Shown here piece after piece: positions 1-12,538 of a stretch of 64,000 nt of DNA. The notes below the pieces were generated by a model. That model saw only the letters and a program-made list of their open reading frames with translations, did not search any database and had not been told where the DNA came from. The position numbers and the translations under genes are program-made. The stretch is taken from contig NC_087178.1 of assembly GCF_035594125.1 (NCBI RefSeq), positions 9,217,501 through 9,281,500 of the forward strand, in the 5' to 3' direction. Source of the stretch: Scylla paramamosain (taxonomy: Eukaryota > Arthropoda > Malacostraca > Decapoda > Portunidae). How positions within the stretch are numbered: the stretch's first letter is position 1; every line of letters begins with the position of its first letter.

Positions 1-774
1 GTCTGCAACATTCGCGGCCTTAGATCTAATGAACATCATAATCTTTTCTTCACCGAAACGCCGGTGTCTGAAGCAATTGACTGTAACCTCTTCTCTGTTC
101 CGTTCTACTTTCTCTATCTTTATTTTCAATCCAAATATGGATGTTGCATCTAGGTGGGCAGCAACTTAACTTACTCTCGTGCCCACGCTCTAGAATCTTG
201 TGAATTTTCTACTATCTGGATATGCAATCATTCTCAAACTAAATTCACCTGTGCTGAATACTTGTCATAAATCTTCTATAAAAATTTCTTTTTTTACTAA
301 TTAACATCCAAAGTGGAGGACTCTAGACTCTCTTCCCTTTCGTAGAGATCTTAATTTTGGGGGGATATCAATGCTCACCACCAGCTTTGGCTTTCCTCTC
401 CCTTCATTGACCAACCTGGTGAACTAACCTTAAATTTGCTATCCTACACGACTTAGAGCAACACCCTACTCGTATTCCTGGCCGTCTTGGAAATACACCC
501 AACATTCTTGACTTTTTGCTGTCACTCTCTCTTGTCTGTTGAGATTCTCTGACCACAACCTCATATATGTATCTTGTCCTATCACTTCAGTTCCTCCTCA
601 GGATTCCCCCAAAGCGGAAGTGGATCTGGGGATTCCTTCTGCTATTTTTAAAAATAAGAGGGGCACTTGCAAAGGCAACAAAAAAGTGGAACAAAATAAG
701 CCCACTGAAAGTGCTAGTTCCTAAAGAGAGCTCAAAAAGGATCATCCCTAACTGGAGAACAAGTGTATTGAGAT
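1..774 (+). mobile_element. Family A LINE fragment: endonuclease region, decayed
   Basis: This stretch parallels 49480-50170 base for base over many short blocks (for example the 'cttagatctaat' and 'ggatgttgca' blocks), and that other copy reads as an APE-type endonuclease. Here the frame is broken by many indels and stops, and the largest open piece is about 60 codons. APE endonuclease nicks target DNA to start target-primed reverse transcription. The copy runs in from the window edge and stops where an opposite-strand family A piece begins near 775. It is a non-functional relic. The assignment to a Jockey/CR1-type non-LTR element is inferred from the better copies. Confidence 0.7.
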
Positions 775-1136
775 CTGCCTCTTAAAAGAGTTCAAGACAT
801 AGGAAGGATATTATACAGAAACAGGAAGAGAGTTACAAGTTAAACAGAAAAAGAGATGAATGACTGAGAATACTGGTTAACTCTTGCATTAGAGAGGTGA
901 ACAGCACAGGGGGTGAGAGAGAGGAGAAAGTCTTGTTCAGCGAGGCCACGGGAGGAGATGAGGTGTGCAATCAGCAAGATCAAAAGACCAGTTACCGTGA
1001 AAATAGGGAGAGGAGATGACAAGAGATGTAGCATTGCGGCGATGTGAGAGAGCCTGAAGACGGTCAATTTTGTAGAAGAAAGTAGCTGATAAAATGAATA
1101 TGCTTTTGATTCCACCATGTCTAGAAGACCGGTATT
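775..1136 (-). mobile_element. Family A LINE fragment: C-terminal/3' end
   Basis: Read on the minus strand, this matches the region after the RT domain of family A seen at 15180-15530. It shares the conserved peptide stretch around 'SHRRNV' and the 'SNARVNQYSQSF' motif. One open piece of about 92 codons (840-1118) survives. It abuts the plus-strand endonuclease fragment at 1-774, so two truncated copies of one family sit tail to tail. Confidence 0.7.
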
Positions 1137-1184
1137 AGTGGAACCTGAAGTTTTTATTTATCTATTTATTTATTTATTTATTTA

Positions 1185-2065
<881 letters not shown>

Positions 2066-2130
2066 AGTCAAAAAATCTGTGTCCTGAGTGCATAACAGAG
2101 ATGATAGCGTCTGGCATGGAGGCCATTCTG

Positions 2131-2395
2131 TCCACCTCCCTAATAGAAGAGTTAACCAGCGTTCTCAATCATTCATCCCTTTTTTCCCGATAAAGTCTGG
2201 AACTCCTTTCCTACTTCTGTATTTCCTCCTTCCTATGACCTGAACTCTTTCAAGAGGTAGGTTTGAAGACACTCATTGTTCACTTTTGAATGATCCTCTT
2301 GATCTCTCTTTTGGGACTGACACTCTGTGATCCTTTTTTACACTCTCTTTGTTGCCCTTGGCCAGTGCTTCTCTAATATGAAAAAGGATTTTCTC
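2131..2395 (+). mobile_element. Family A LINE 3' fragment
   Basis: This carries the family A C-terminal block (ctctaatagaagagttaaccag...) and the 3' untranslated motif 'ttgcccttggccagtg' near 2353. No long ORF is present. It is a 5'-truncated or fragmented copy. Confidence 0.65.
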
Positions 2396-2863
2396 ATTTG
2401 CTTTTCACCATTTCCCATCAAACATATTTTGTCCCGCATTTTGTTTGCAGATGTTTTTGAAGTTTCAAATCAAAGAAAAAACTGTACATCGAATTAACAG
2501 TGAGCTCTCTGTACTTTATCTTCCCTTTATCTCTGTTCTCGTAGTCTTCCCTGCATCCCCTTTTCTTCTTGGCGCGGCTCTTAACCCCCGCACTACGTCC
2601 AGCGGGTGTCGTGGCGTTCATTGCCCTCCCTCCTCCTCTTGTCGCCGTGTTCCTTAACCTCTTCCTTGTTTCCCTTTGTTTTCTTGTTGTCTGTATGCGG
2701 ACTCATTTTTTGGTAATCTTATTTCTACAAAACACGCTCCTCGAATAGCTAAGATGGATATTATTCAGCAGCAAAAACGCCATCCATTAGCACACTAGAT
2801 ACGCCTGCAGACTGTATACTTAACTTCCATATGGTGCTTGGAGTGGTATACAGTATGTGGAAG

Positions 2864-2864
<1 letters not shown>
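2396..2864. other. Stretch without recognisable gene
   Basis: There is a moderately T-rich sequence with one 70-codon open frame (2445-2657) that resembles nothing I recognise. No repeat relationship to other parts of the window was seen. Confidence 0.4.

Positions 2865-2921
<57 letters not shown>
2865..2921. repeat. (TG)n next to (TAA)n
   Basis: About 13 TG units run directly into about 10 TAA units. The TAA part is the 3' tail of the minus-strand family C LINE that begins at 2922. Confidence 0.95.
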
Positions 2922-4564
2922 CGGTTTATTATTTAGGCAGTTAACAAACTGAAAATGTACAGAGGGGGTGGGGAAATACTTAACATTAATCCTAAAGATA
3001 AGTCTAATCTAGAAGGGACTATTGATTGATGGCTCGCACCATGGTGGGAATCGCACTGAGTCTGTACCGGTCCGTGCGCGGCGCCTTTAGGGTCGTTATC
3101 TTGTTGTGGTGTCTGGTGGCACGGACCGGGCGAGGAGCGTCAGGCGGCAGCATGTTTCTGAGACGTGGATGATGCAGTAGTCCCCTTCCAAACTTCTCCA
3201 TAGCCTCTCGGTGCCTGGTCGATAGTCTGGACAGACTCAGGGTGGTCTGGGCTTCTTCATAAGTGGTGTAGGCAGGGCCAAGGATGACCCTGCACACCCT
3301 TTTCTGCACACTCTCTAGCTGTAGCTGTTGAGTGTGTGTGTGAGGGAGGAGGACCACGCTGGGGAGGCGTACATGAGTTTGGGAAGGATGAAGGTAAGGT
3401 ACACCCCCCTTAACTCATCTGTCGGCGTCCCCAGCGACCTGAGTCTGCGCAGCATGTACAGCCTGTAGGTAGCTGATCTTACGGTGCTGGCGACATGCTG
3501 CTTCCAGGTCAGCTGGTCGTCCACCGTGACTCCGAGAAGCTTGGCACTTCGGACCACCTGGAGGGGGTAAGGGCCCACTGTGAGCTGGGGAGGGGGCACT
3601 AGTACAGAGGAGGTACAGAAATGCATCACCACAGTTTTGCTGTGGTTGATGGTCATCCTGCTCTCCTCTGTCGTTAATGAGGAGGAGGAAGCATAGAGGA
3701 CCCATCTTGGTTCCCTGGGAGACCCCACATGTCAGCTGTTGGAAATTAGAGACAGAGCCCTGATAACGAACGGCCTGACGCCTCCCTGTGAGGAAGTTGG
3801 CTAGCCACGCTACCGAGTTAGGAGGGAGACCCAGACTTACTACTGCCTTGCTGATGACAACAGTGTGATCAACAAGATCAAAGGCTTTTTTGAAGTCCAC
3901 AAAAGCAACAGCTAGAGAGGAGTTTTGTTTGTCCAGGTGGCTGTGGATGAATTCAAGGAAGCTGGTCAGGTAATGGGAGGTGGAGGTGGCTTTAATATTT
4001 CCAAATTGTCTGATATCCACGGTATCACAAATTTTGGTGTAGGCCCAGTCATACACAAAATCTTCACAATTAAGGCTAGGGATGGGGGTGATAGAGACTG
4101 GCCTGAGGTTACTGAGTGACTGTGGACTGGAAGTTTTAGGGATGGGGGTGATGTAAGATGTCTTCCAGTCCGCGGGGCAAGAGTGTTGGGAGAGTGAGGC
4201 GTTTATTATAGAGCATAGCGGTGTTGCTAGCTCTACAGCAAATTCCTTGTAAATTTTTATAGGAAGGTCAGTAAGTGTGGTGGATCTTGGTTTGAATTTG
4301 AGTATTCTCTTAAAAACATCCACCGCCTGGACAATGGGAGGAGGAGAGGGAGCGGGAAGATAGGCAGGAAGCAGAGTGGTGTGGAGGGGAGGAAAGGTTT
4401 GACAGATAGCAGCAAAGTGATCGTTCATCTCCTGAGCCGCGAGATTAGCAGGAAGGTGTGAGGTGCATGGAAGAGATGAAGTATGCTTTTGTAGGCCACA
4501 CAAAGCTTTGATCTTAGCGTACCACTGTCTGTTGTTGGTCAGCTTGAGGTGGTGTATCTTGTCT

Positions 4565-4566
<2 letters not shown>
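2922..4566 (-). mobile_element. Family C LINE (CR1/L2-like), 5'-truncated, RT active site deleted
   Basis: The main frame (3415-4503) reads on the minus strand through RT motifs: the 'ADWKTSYITPIPK' fingers, 'VDFKKAFDLVDH' (first catalytic Asp) and 'GVSQGTKMGPLCFLLLIND'. The expected YxDD block should follow, but a deletion near 3660-3700 joins this straight to the 'TINHSKTVVMHF' thumb region in another frame (3315-3728). A third frame (3019-3357) holds the 'LESVQKRVCRVILGPAYTTYEEA' C-terminus typical of CR1/L2-type arthropod LINEs. The element ends in a (TAA)n tail at 2891-2921. It is a pseudogene: the catalytic pair is gone and there are two frame changes. Clade placement is by motif recognition only. 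Confidence 0.75.

Positions 4567-4652
<86 letters not shown>
4567..4652. repeat. (GT)n microsatellite
   Basis: About 43 GT units separate family C (left) from a family B fragment (right). Confidence 0.97.
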
Positions 4653-4653
<1 letters not shown>

Positions 4654-4659
4654 TGTGTG

Positions 4660-4985
4660 ATATACATAGTAGGGTTAATAAAATTGCGGATGACACGAAG
4701 ATAGGTTAATTAGGTCAGATTCGGATACCATTGCCTTGCAGGCAGACTTGGATAGGATGAACGAATGGACAGAGAGATGGGAAATACAATTTAATATTAA
4801 CAACTGCAAAATACTAGAAGTAGGTAGAAGAAACCCACACAGTAAGTACACAAAAAAACAATGAAGCTGTGGTAAGTTCAGTGAACGACAAAAATTTAAG
4901 AGTTACAGTACAGTTACCTTTGATCTCCGTCTAAGAAAACAATGCATAGAAGTCAGTAATAAAGCAAATCAGTTATTATGGTCTC
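4660..4985 (+). mobile_element. Family B LINE fragment: RT palm to thumb
   Basis: This parallels 34060-34220. It reads through a catalytic-type 'ADDTKI' stretch (with frame breaks), then 'ADLDRMNEWTERWEIQFNI', then a degenerate 'RKQCIE' block. Unlike the 34-kb copy it keeps the segment after 'DRW', so it is complementary to that deleted copy. It is non-functional. Confidence 0.7.
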
Positions 4986-5113
4986 GCCATTTTGAATTAA
5001 GCATTTTGGCGTTGTCCTTTCCGGGGATTCCCTATTTTGCGGCTCTGCCAAACCTTGTAGTAGTCCAATTATCAGATCCTATGTGTCACTGATAACCTCG
5101 CTCCCCACACACC

Positions 5114-5115
<2 letters not shown>

Positions 5116-5177
<62 letters not shown>
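5116..5177. repeat. (TC)n microsatellite
   Basis: About 31 TC units. Confidence 0.97.
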
Positions 5178-5181
<4 letters not shown>

Positions 5182-5285
5182 ATATACAAACTACATCTCA
5201 TGCAAATTTATTTCTATCAGAGATCTATGAATCATTGGAATTTGAGAAAAATCTGCCAGTCAGTCCGTCAAGCTGCTCCCCTCCC

Positions 5286-5290
<5 letters not shown>

Positions 5291-5371
<81 letters not shown>
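5291..5371. repeat. (TC)n microsatellite
   Basis: About 40 TC units, 114 bp beyond the previous TC array. Confidence 0.97.
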
Positions 5372-5962
<591 letters not shown>

Positions 5963-6044
5963 TACATTAACTTGCCTTTTTTAGAGCATCACAGTGTATA
6001 TATGCTACAACACCATTTAATTTTGAGGTAGGAAGCACCTGACA

Positions 6045-6866
<822 letters not shown>

Positions 6867-6888
6867 GGACTGCCCATATGCCGTTTTT

Positions 6889-7566
6889 TGTTCCGGTGTG
6901 GTTTTGAATTATCAATTACCACTGGACACTGTTCATTAGTATCTTACCTTTATATAATAGGTAAAGTCACTCTTGGTGAGTTTCTGTGGTTTTCAGGTGA
7001 ATATCAAAGGTGAACGTATAAAAATAGGTATATTTAGATATATGTACAGAGTTCTGGAGAAGGGTGTGGCGCGTACGGGACAACGGATGTCCTCTGCGTG
7101 GTACAGCGTTACACCCTGGCAAGAGACTGCCGGAGCCGGCACAAGGGACGCTTAGCGCCTTCAAAAAGTGCTGACATTAGAAATAGGGGCGGGTTGACCG
7201 CACTCACAGTACATGAATATATTCATAATTATTACTCTCTAATTACATAAATAAGGCAAGGGAAAAGCTACTTATAGCTAAGAGTAATACATGCCAAAAT
7301 ACATTAGGGAGAGATTAACTATGGAGAATACTTAGATACTGTAATGTAGGTGCTACCGATTACTTATCGATGGCAATAAAAGGAGTATGGAAAGTTCCAT
7401 GGTGTGTGTGTGACGTAGGGTGGCGTGATCATATCCGCCCCACCCTTATGCGCCAACACCCACTATTTGCACTTATGCATATATGTATACATACACTTAT
7501 ATTGCTAATCAAGCAAGGCATTATAAATACAATACACATTATTATTAATTATGTGACACCGTTACA
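6889..7566 (-). repeat. 3' LTR of the envelope-bearing element
   Basis: 678 bp, TGTTCC...GTTACA on the plus strand. It repeats 13473-14150 with a single observed difference at 7003. The LTR carries promoter and polyadenylation functions in this class, but I could not place a TATA box or poly(A) signal with confidence. The bases at 7567-7585, where a polypurine tract is expected on the minus strand, are only moderately purine-rich. Confidence 0.95.
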
Positions 7567-7619
7567 TCGCTCGGTCACCTACTTGACGCGTCCTCGCGAA
7601 TACAGTGTACCTAACCATG

Positions 7620-9317
7620 TTATGTGTATGAAACTCCTTCATTAAGACGTTTACGTCTACTATCAAGATATATATACAAATTTAAGGCTTTCCTAACACA
7701 CACATATAAGAATATTAACAAAAACATTAAAATAAGGTAAGGTGTCAGGATACTTGGATAGAGAATCCCAGGTTTCAGATATACTGGCAAGGATGTCTCT
7801 AGAGCCTCAGAAAACTCTTCTGTGTTTGAGAAGGAAAGAGTGGATAAGGAGTTTGTTATAAAAGAAATCCTTGACTTTGTCAAATTCTCCAGGGAAGTAA
7901 CAGGGAAAACTCTATATGAAAGGTCTGTCGTAAAAGCTAAATTAATCCTAGAAGGGTAAGTGGTTAGTTTACTAGAACGTACATGACAAGCATCTTGTAC
8001 CGCATAATGTCCTATAACCTCCTCATAGGTGGTCCCTTCTGGGCAAGTCACTGAGACGTAAAAGTTTTCTGTGAAATAAAAGTAATGATATCCATGAAAA
8101 TTGCAATGGAAAATAGGTTTTGAAACCACATGCTTGTATGGACAGAGTGTTAGAGCTGCTGACGCCTCTGAACGTGTCAAGACGACTTCACAAATACCTT
8201 TTACTACAGGTAAGAAAGCAAATTGGATACTTGAACAATGGTACAAATGCAAGTATGAAGATTTACAACGTTTTAATTCAGTTAAATCTCCAATTGTATA
8301 TAATGAAAAATCCTTGGCTATTAGCACTAAGGAAGGATTCATGTCCAGTGTCATCACAGAATTATTAACGGAAAATGGAAAAGGTTTAATCTCATAGGCC
8401 TCAAAATGATCCTGAGATTTAAAAGGTATGTTTACAATTATTGCATCTGTGGTCAACGTAGCTTCCAGCAATGGGTAGTAATACTGGATCATGTCCGCTG
8501 CATACACTGGTGTCAATTTGTAGGTTGACTGACCAATTTCTATTGTGTGAAGCAAATCCTCTACAGGAAATAGTGAAGTTGTTACCCTGCCATTGACAGC
8601 ATCCACCATGTTGCGAATTATCGCTTCATTAATGGAGAGAACTGAACCCAAGGAAGCTTCAAATACATGCAAAGATTGATCTATAACCACAACGTGATTT
8701 ATCACATCTAAACTATGTAAGGCATTATCAAGCACAGTTGTTAAATCATTTGAGTACTGTAATAACTCATTGAGATTAGTTTCTAATTTAACTATTTTAT
8801 TGTGATGTAGGTTCAGGACCTTCTTATTAGTAGCTGCAACCGTTATTAGTTGATCATAATGTTTCCTTAAATCCTGTACATCCTCGTCCAAGGCGGTGCC
8901 AAAAAGATATTGAGACAGTTGTCCCAACCCATTTATGAGTCCTCTTTTGGTACGAGCGTGCACTGGATGAAGGTTGTAGTCATGCTGAGATTGGTTCAAT
9001 TTCCCGTGTAAGAATTCTACCCTTGCTTTTAAAGCTTTGATTATGGTTTGTGAGAAAACTTGTGTCTGGCTATGCGTTTCATCAGCAAGTAAGGATTCCA
9101 GTTCCTGTAAGGAGTTATCCAAAGTTTCTGAGACAGCGTCGAGGTCCGAAGTTACGGAAAATAAGGTAGAAAAAGGATATCGAACCAGAAGAACATCTTC
9201 TATTAAGGTTACTTCCCCAAGATGTGTGGTGAGAGCCCCTGGTTTGACATGCAACGCAGTGGACGCTTGTAGCACTTGCAGCATGCTCAAGAAGGTAACC
9301 AGGAGGCCCAGTGCCAT
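7620..9317 (-). CDS. env: Envelope fusion glycoprotein, baculovirus-F/errantivirus type
   Basis: 565 residues, uninterrupted. Visible features: hydrophobic N-terminal signal peptide (residues about 1-19); furin-type site RTKR at 122-125, immediately followed by the fusion-peptide-like GLINGLGQLSQYLFG (126-140) and an acidic DED; heptad-like helical region after it; cysteine-rich ectodomain; C-terminal transmembrane segment about 522-541; short basic cytoplasmic tail. An N-glycosylation sequon lies at 108-110. This is the layout of the class I fusion protein F of baculoviruses and of Env in insect errantiviruses, which mediate membrane fusion and particle entry. The ATG at 9317 is preceded by a splice-acceptor-like tract ending in CAG, so expression from a spliced mRNA is likely. 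Stop at 7620; the 3' LTR follows after 53 bp. The family is sure; function is inferred. Confidence 0.88.
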   Translation of the reverse strand: MALGLLVTFLSMLQVLQASTALHVKPGALTTHLGEVTLIEDVLLVRYPFSTLFSVTSDLDAVSETLDNSLQELESLLADETHSQTQVFSQTIIKALKARVEFLHGKLNQSQHDYNLHPVHARTKRGLINGLGQLSQYLFGTALDEDVQDLRKHYDQLITVAATNKKVLNLHHNKIVKLETNLNELLQYSNDLTTVLDNALHSLDVINHVVVIDQSLHVFEASLGSVLSINEAIIRNMVDAVNGRVTTSLFPVEDLLHTIEIGQSTYKLTPVYAADMIQYYYPLLEATLTTDAIIVNIPFKSQDHFEAYEIKPFPFSVNNSVMTLDMNPSLVLIAKDFSLYTIGDLTELKRCKSSYLHLYHCSSIQFAFLPVVKGICEVVLTRSEASAALTLCPYKHVVSKPIFHCNFHGYHYFYFTENFYVSVTCPEGTTYEEVIGHYAVQDACHVRSSKLTTYPSRINLAFTTDLSYRVFPVTSLENLTKSRISFITNSLSTLSFSNTEEFSEALETSLPVYLKPGILYPSILTPYLILMFLLIFLYVCVRKALNLYIYLDSRRKRLNEGVSYT

Positions 9318-9340
9318 CTGTAAGTAATGCAGGCAATTAG
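9318..9340 (-). promoter_or_regulatory. Putative env 3' splice acceptor
   Basis: On the minus strand the bases just before the env ATG read 'gcctgcattacttacag', a pyrimidine-biased tract ending in CAG directly abutting ATG. Subgenomic env mRNA of errantiviruses and retroviruses is made by splicing, so the position fits. The pol stop (TAA, 9337-9339) lies inside this window. Confidence 0.55.
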
Positions 9341-12078
9341 CTGCGTGAGCGAAGGTTATACCTATGCGTCTTTATAGTATTAGTAGAATTAAGGTTTGTA
9401 ACCTGATCAGTAGTACTCTCTGTTGATGACTGGAGCTGAGCGTTAGTCTTCACAAGCCGATCACTATGTACTATCTCAGCAGTGTTAAGAAGAGGGTCAT
9501 GCACCTCAAATTTGTTACCATGTAACTGGCGGACAACCGAGCATGGACCACTAAATTTAGGGGAGAGTTTGGAGGTCCTGTCCGGATAACGAACTTTAAC
9601 TGTGTCTCCAACCTGTATCGTGACAGGGGTCGCACGCTTGTGTTGTCTAGCCATCATTTCTGCCCTAGAAGCTTGTAGCCTACTTCGGACTTTAGCATGA
9701 ATGTCCTTGAAAACATGCATATGTTGTTTAACATAGTCATCTACGTTGTATACTGGAGTTTGTGGACTTGCCAACAAATCATAAGGAAGATTTTTATCTT
9801 CACCATATAATATATAATGTGGGGATTTCCCAGTACTTTCACACATTGAACTGTTAATGCAGGCACCAACGTGTGGTAACCAGTCCTCCCAGTCATCATG
9901 GAGACTGTTTACAACTGGACGAAGAACCTCCAGGATTTTCCTGTTTGCTCTTTCTACTAGTCCGTTTGAAGAAGGATGGTAAGCCACAGTGTATGTGTGT
10001 TTAATGTTGTACTGTGTACATATTCCTTGTAGGATTTCATTGCGAAATTCAGATCCATTATCACTTAACAACACTCGTGGTGCTGAGTATGGACAAAACA
10101 ACTTAGTTACTAGCGCATGCGCTACATATTTAGCAGATTTTTCCTTTAAAGGTGAGAGAACCACGAACCTTGAAAAATGGTCTACACACACAAGTAGATA
10201 CTGCGAGCCATTTTGACTTTTGGGTAATTGAAGAAGATCAATGGAGACAGTGTCCCAAGGTCGCTCAGGTAGTGGATATTCCAGTATTGGGGCTGGTCCT
10301 TTTACCGCACCCTTGTGCTTTGCACATGATATACACCTGGCAACATAATCTTCTATGTCAGTGCGCATGGTAGGCCAATAATAGCTTTTACGCGCTGCTT
10401 GTAGAGTTCGCTCTCTTCCTGGATGTCCCGCACTTGGCATGTCGTGCACTAAGATAAGTATGACATGGACTAAACTCTCAGGAATGATGTGTTGTTTACT
10501 AGACTCTCCCATTTGGGGATTATGTCGACACAGAACATTGTCTGGTGACATGAAAAATTGAGAGAATGGTATATGTAGACGTGGAAGATTATCTTCTTCG
10601 CCTGACTCCAGAGCATGTATGACCTTAGACCATATTTCATGCTCTCGCTGTGCTTTACTTAATTCCTTCAAGGTGAAGTTATTTACAGGGATCGAGTCAC
10701 TGACAGCTCCCACAGGCACATTTCGTGAAAGTGCGTCGGCTACTACATTAGCACGACCTGGCAAGTACTTGACTACTGGAGCAAATTCCTGCATGGTACA
10801 GTACCATCTTGCCACTCGTCCAGTTAAATTTTTTCCTTTGAAAAGTTCAATTATGGGTGCATGATCCGTGTAGACTGTAATTGGATATCCAAGGATAATG
10901 TCCTTAAAATGTTTTAAAGCCCAAACTACAGCAAGTGTTTCTTGATGAATGACAGAGTAATTAGACTCTGCTGGATTAAGCACACGACTTGCATATGCTA
11001 TTACATAGTTTTTGCCTCTGGCATCTGTCTGCATCAGTACTGCTCCCAGTCCTAGAGAAGAAGCATCCGTGCAAATAATGAACGGCTCTGAATGCTCTGG
11101 GAAAGCAAGTACAGGTGCATTTGTTAATAGTGATTTTAATTCATTGAAACTTTGTTCATGAGCAGCCTCCCAATGGAAAGCAACATCCTTTTTAAGGAGT
11201 TTAGTAAGTGGGGATGCAATTGCCGCAAAATTCTTGATGAAAGGACGGTAATATCCCGCAAGACCTAGGAAAGATCTGACATTCTCCACCGATTTAGGTT
11301 GAGGAAACTTCTGTACAGCTATGACCTTTTCATCCACCGTGTGGATTCCTTCACCATCGACTACATGGCCAAGGAATTTTATTTTGGCTTTTAGAAATTC
11401 ACATTTAGAAAGCTTTGCTTTAAGTCCAGCTTCTTCAAGCTTCTGGAGGACTAATTTTAAACTCTCCAGATGGGATTCTTGATCCTTACTAGCGATGATT
11501 ATATCATCCAGGTATGCAAACACGGTTTTGCCAAGTAAACCCGTGAAAATACTGTTAATCATTCTCTGGAATGTTAAAGGAGCGGATTTTAATCCAAAAG
11601 GCATGCGTAACCATTCGTAATGGCCACTAGGCGTACTGAACGCCGTTATTTCCCGTGAAGTGGGGGCTAAGGGAACCTGCCAGTATCCTGACAACAGGTC
11701 TAAACTAGTGAAAATTTTGTTTCCACGACCTAAGGACATTAGAAGGTCGCTCAGGACAGGTAAAGGATAATGATCATCCACTGTGACATCATTAACCCGC
11801 CGGAAATCGATTACCGGCCTGAAAGATTTATCTTTCTTGGGAACCAAAAAGATTGGTGAATTCCAAGGAGAGCACGATTCTTGAATCACTCCCTTGTCAA
11901 TCATGTCATGAATCATGTCATCTACAGTCGCCCTCTGACTATGAGGAAGACGATAAGCTGGTATATATACTGGTTTAGTGTTTGGTTTTAACCTAATGTG
12001 GTGTTCCGCTCGATCGGTCACACCTAAGGATTCTCCAGGTAGTGCCAGGACATTGCGATACTTCCCCAATAAGTCCAA
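9337..12078 (-). CDS. pol: Pol: reverse transcriptase, RNase H and integrase (protease missing)
   Basis: 913 residues with an open frame. RT: LDLLSGYWQ with Asp127, catalytic YLDD at 189-192, and the GLKSAP block. RNase H: TDAS (Asp338), HQE (Glu380), TDH (Asp405) and ADALS (Asp448). Integrase: zinc-binding His545, His552, Cys582 and Cys585; catalytic Asp614, Asp673 (SDNGSEF) and Glu709 (LVERAN). All three catalytic sets are present. The family normally has a protease upstream of RT; here the frame starts only about 20 residues before the RT core because the protease and linker are deleted. The real start is unclear, since pol is normally made by frameshift from gag. The C-terminus ends 19 bp before env. 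This is the enzymatic core that copies element RNA and inserts the cDNA. Confidence 0.9.
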   Translation of the reverse strand: MDLLGKYRNVLALPGESLGVTDRAEHHIRLKPNTKPVYIPAYRLPHSQRATVDDMIHDMIDKGVIQESCSPWNSPIFLVPKKDKSFRPVIDFRRVNDVTVDDHYPLPVLSDLLMSLGRGNKIFTSLDLLSGYWQVPLAPTSREITAFSTPSGHYEWLRMPFGLKSAPLTFQRMINSIFTGLLGKTVFAYLDDIIIASKDQESHLESLKLVLQKLEEAGLKAKLSKCEFLKAKIKFLGHVVDGEGIHTVDEKVIAVQKFPQPKSVENVRSFLGLAGYYRPFIKNFAAIASPLTKLLKKDVAFHWEAAHEQSFNELKSLLTNAPVLAFPEHSEPFIICTDASSLGLGAVLMQTDARGKNYVIAYASRVLNPAESNYSVIHQETLAVVWALKHFKDIILGYPITVYTDHAPIIELFKGKNLTGRVARWYCTMQEFAPVVKYLPGRANVVADALSRNVPVGAVSDSIPVNNFTLKELSKAQREHEIWSKVIHALESGEEDNLPRLHIPFSQFFMSPDNVLCRHNPQMGESSKQHIIPESLVHVILILVHDMPSAGHPGRERTLQAARKSYYWPTMRTDIEDYVARCISCAKHKGAVKGPAPILEYPLPERPWDTVSIDLLQLPKSQNGSQYLLVCVDHFSRFVVLSPLKEKSAKYVAHALVTKLFCPYSAPRVLLSDNGSEFRNEILQGICTQYNIKHTYTVAYHPSSNGLVERANRKILEVLRPVVNSLHDDWEDWLPHVGACINSSMCESTGKSPHYILYGEDKNLPYDLLASPQTPVYNVDDYVKQHMHVFKDIHAKVRSRLQASRAEMMARQHKRATPVTIQVGDTVKVRYPDRTSKLSPKFSGPCSVVRQLHGNKFEVHDPLLNTAEIVHSDRLVKTNAQLQSSTESTTDQVTNLNSTNTIKTHRYNLRSRS

Positions 12079-12538
12079 GAGCGCGGGTATTCATCATGTG
12101 TGCTGCTTCTCCAGCCAATTTAGATCTGACGAAAGAGATCTTGTCTTCATCGGTGATAGTATTTGCTCTTGTCATAACATCCTCACACAAACGGATGAAA
12201 TCATGAGCCCTTTCTTGCGGGTTTTCTCCGCGAAATGCTGATATTGTTTCAGGAATAGGAAGTACCTTAAGTGTAGTAGATGCATGCAAGGCATAAGGAG
12301 AGCCAGTAGAGGCTGAAGCAGAAGCATTAGGATTAGCCATGGTTGCTGCTGATAATGATGGGTATTTATTCCCTGATCTTGTAATCAACACGTTTCCGTC
12401 CTCATGAGGCACGGTATTTTCCACTGTAGTGGCTTTTGGTTCCGTTGATAGTGCTTCTGATGATCTAGTGTCACTATTATCCGCTTGGAAATGACACTCC
12501 AGTTCATAGATTTCAGCTAACTTATCAGCTTTATCCAT
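11993..12538 (-). pseudogene. gag: Gag N-terminal remnant joined out of frame to pol
   Basis: The ATG-started frame (181 codons) has an acidic N-terminus, a Ser/Ala-rich linker, and then a capsid-like region with 'PETISAFRGENPQERAHDFIRLCE', recalling gypsy capsid domains. Near 12096 the sequence jumps into the N-terminus of RT in a different frame; the last 20-odd codons of this ORF are pol sequence read out of frame. No nucleocapsid zinc knuckle or protease DTG/DSG is present anywhere in the element. This is an internal deletion, probably around 1 kb judging from usual gypsy gag-protease length (inference). Confidence 0.7.

Noticed and set aside
2865..2921. Tandem TG/TAA tract considered as a CRISPR-like or satellite array
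   Set aside because: Simple dinucleotide and trinucleotide repeats without spacers; the TAA part is a LINE tail.
4514..4696. His-Thr repeat frame
   Set aside because: Translation of a (GT)n array on the minus strand.
6889..7566. The two 678-bp direct repeats considered as a segmental duplication
   Set aside because: They flank gag-pol-env in the right orientation, have TG...CA ends and a possible short target duplication, so LTRs explain them fully.
8101..8397. 98-codon plus-strand frame inside env
   Set aside because: Shadow of the env ORF on the opposite strand.
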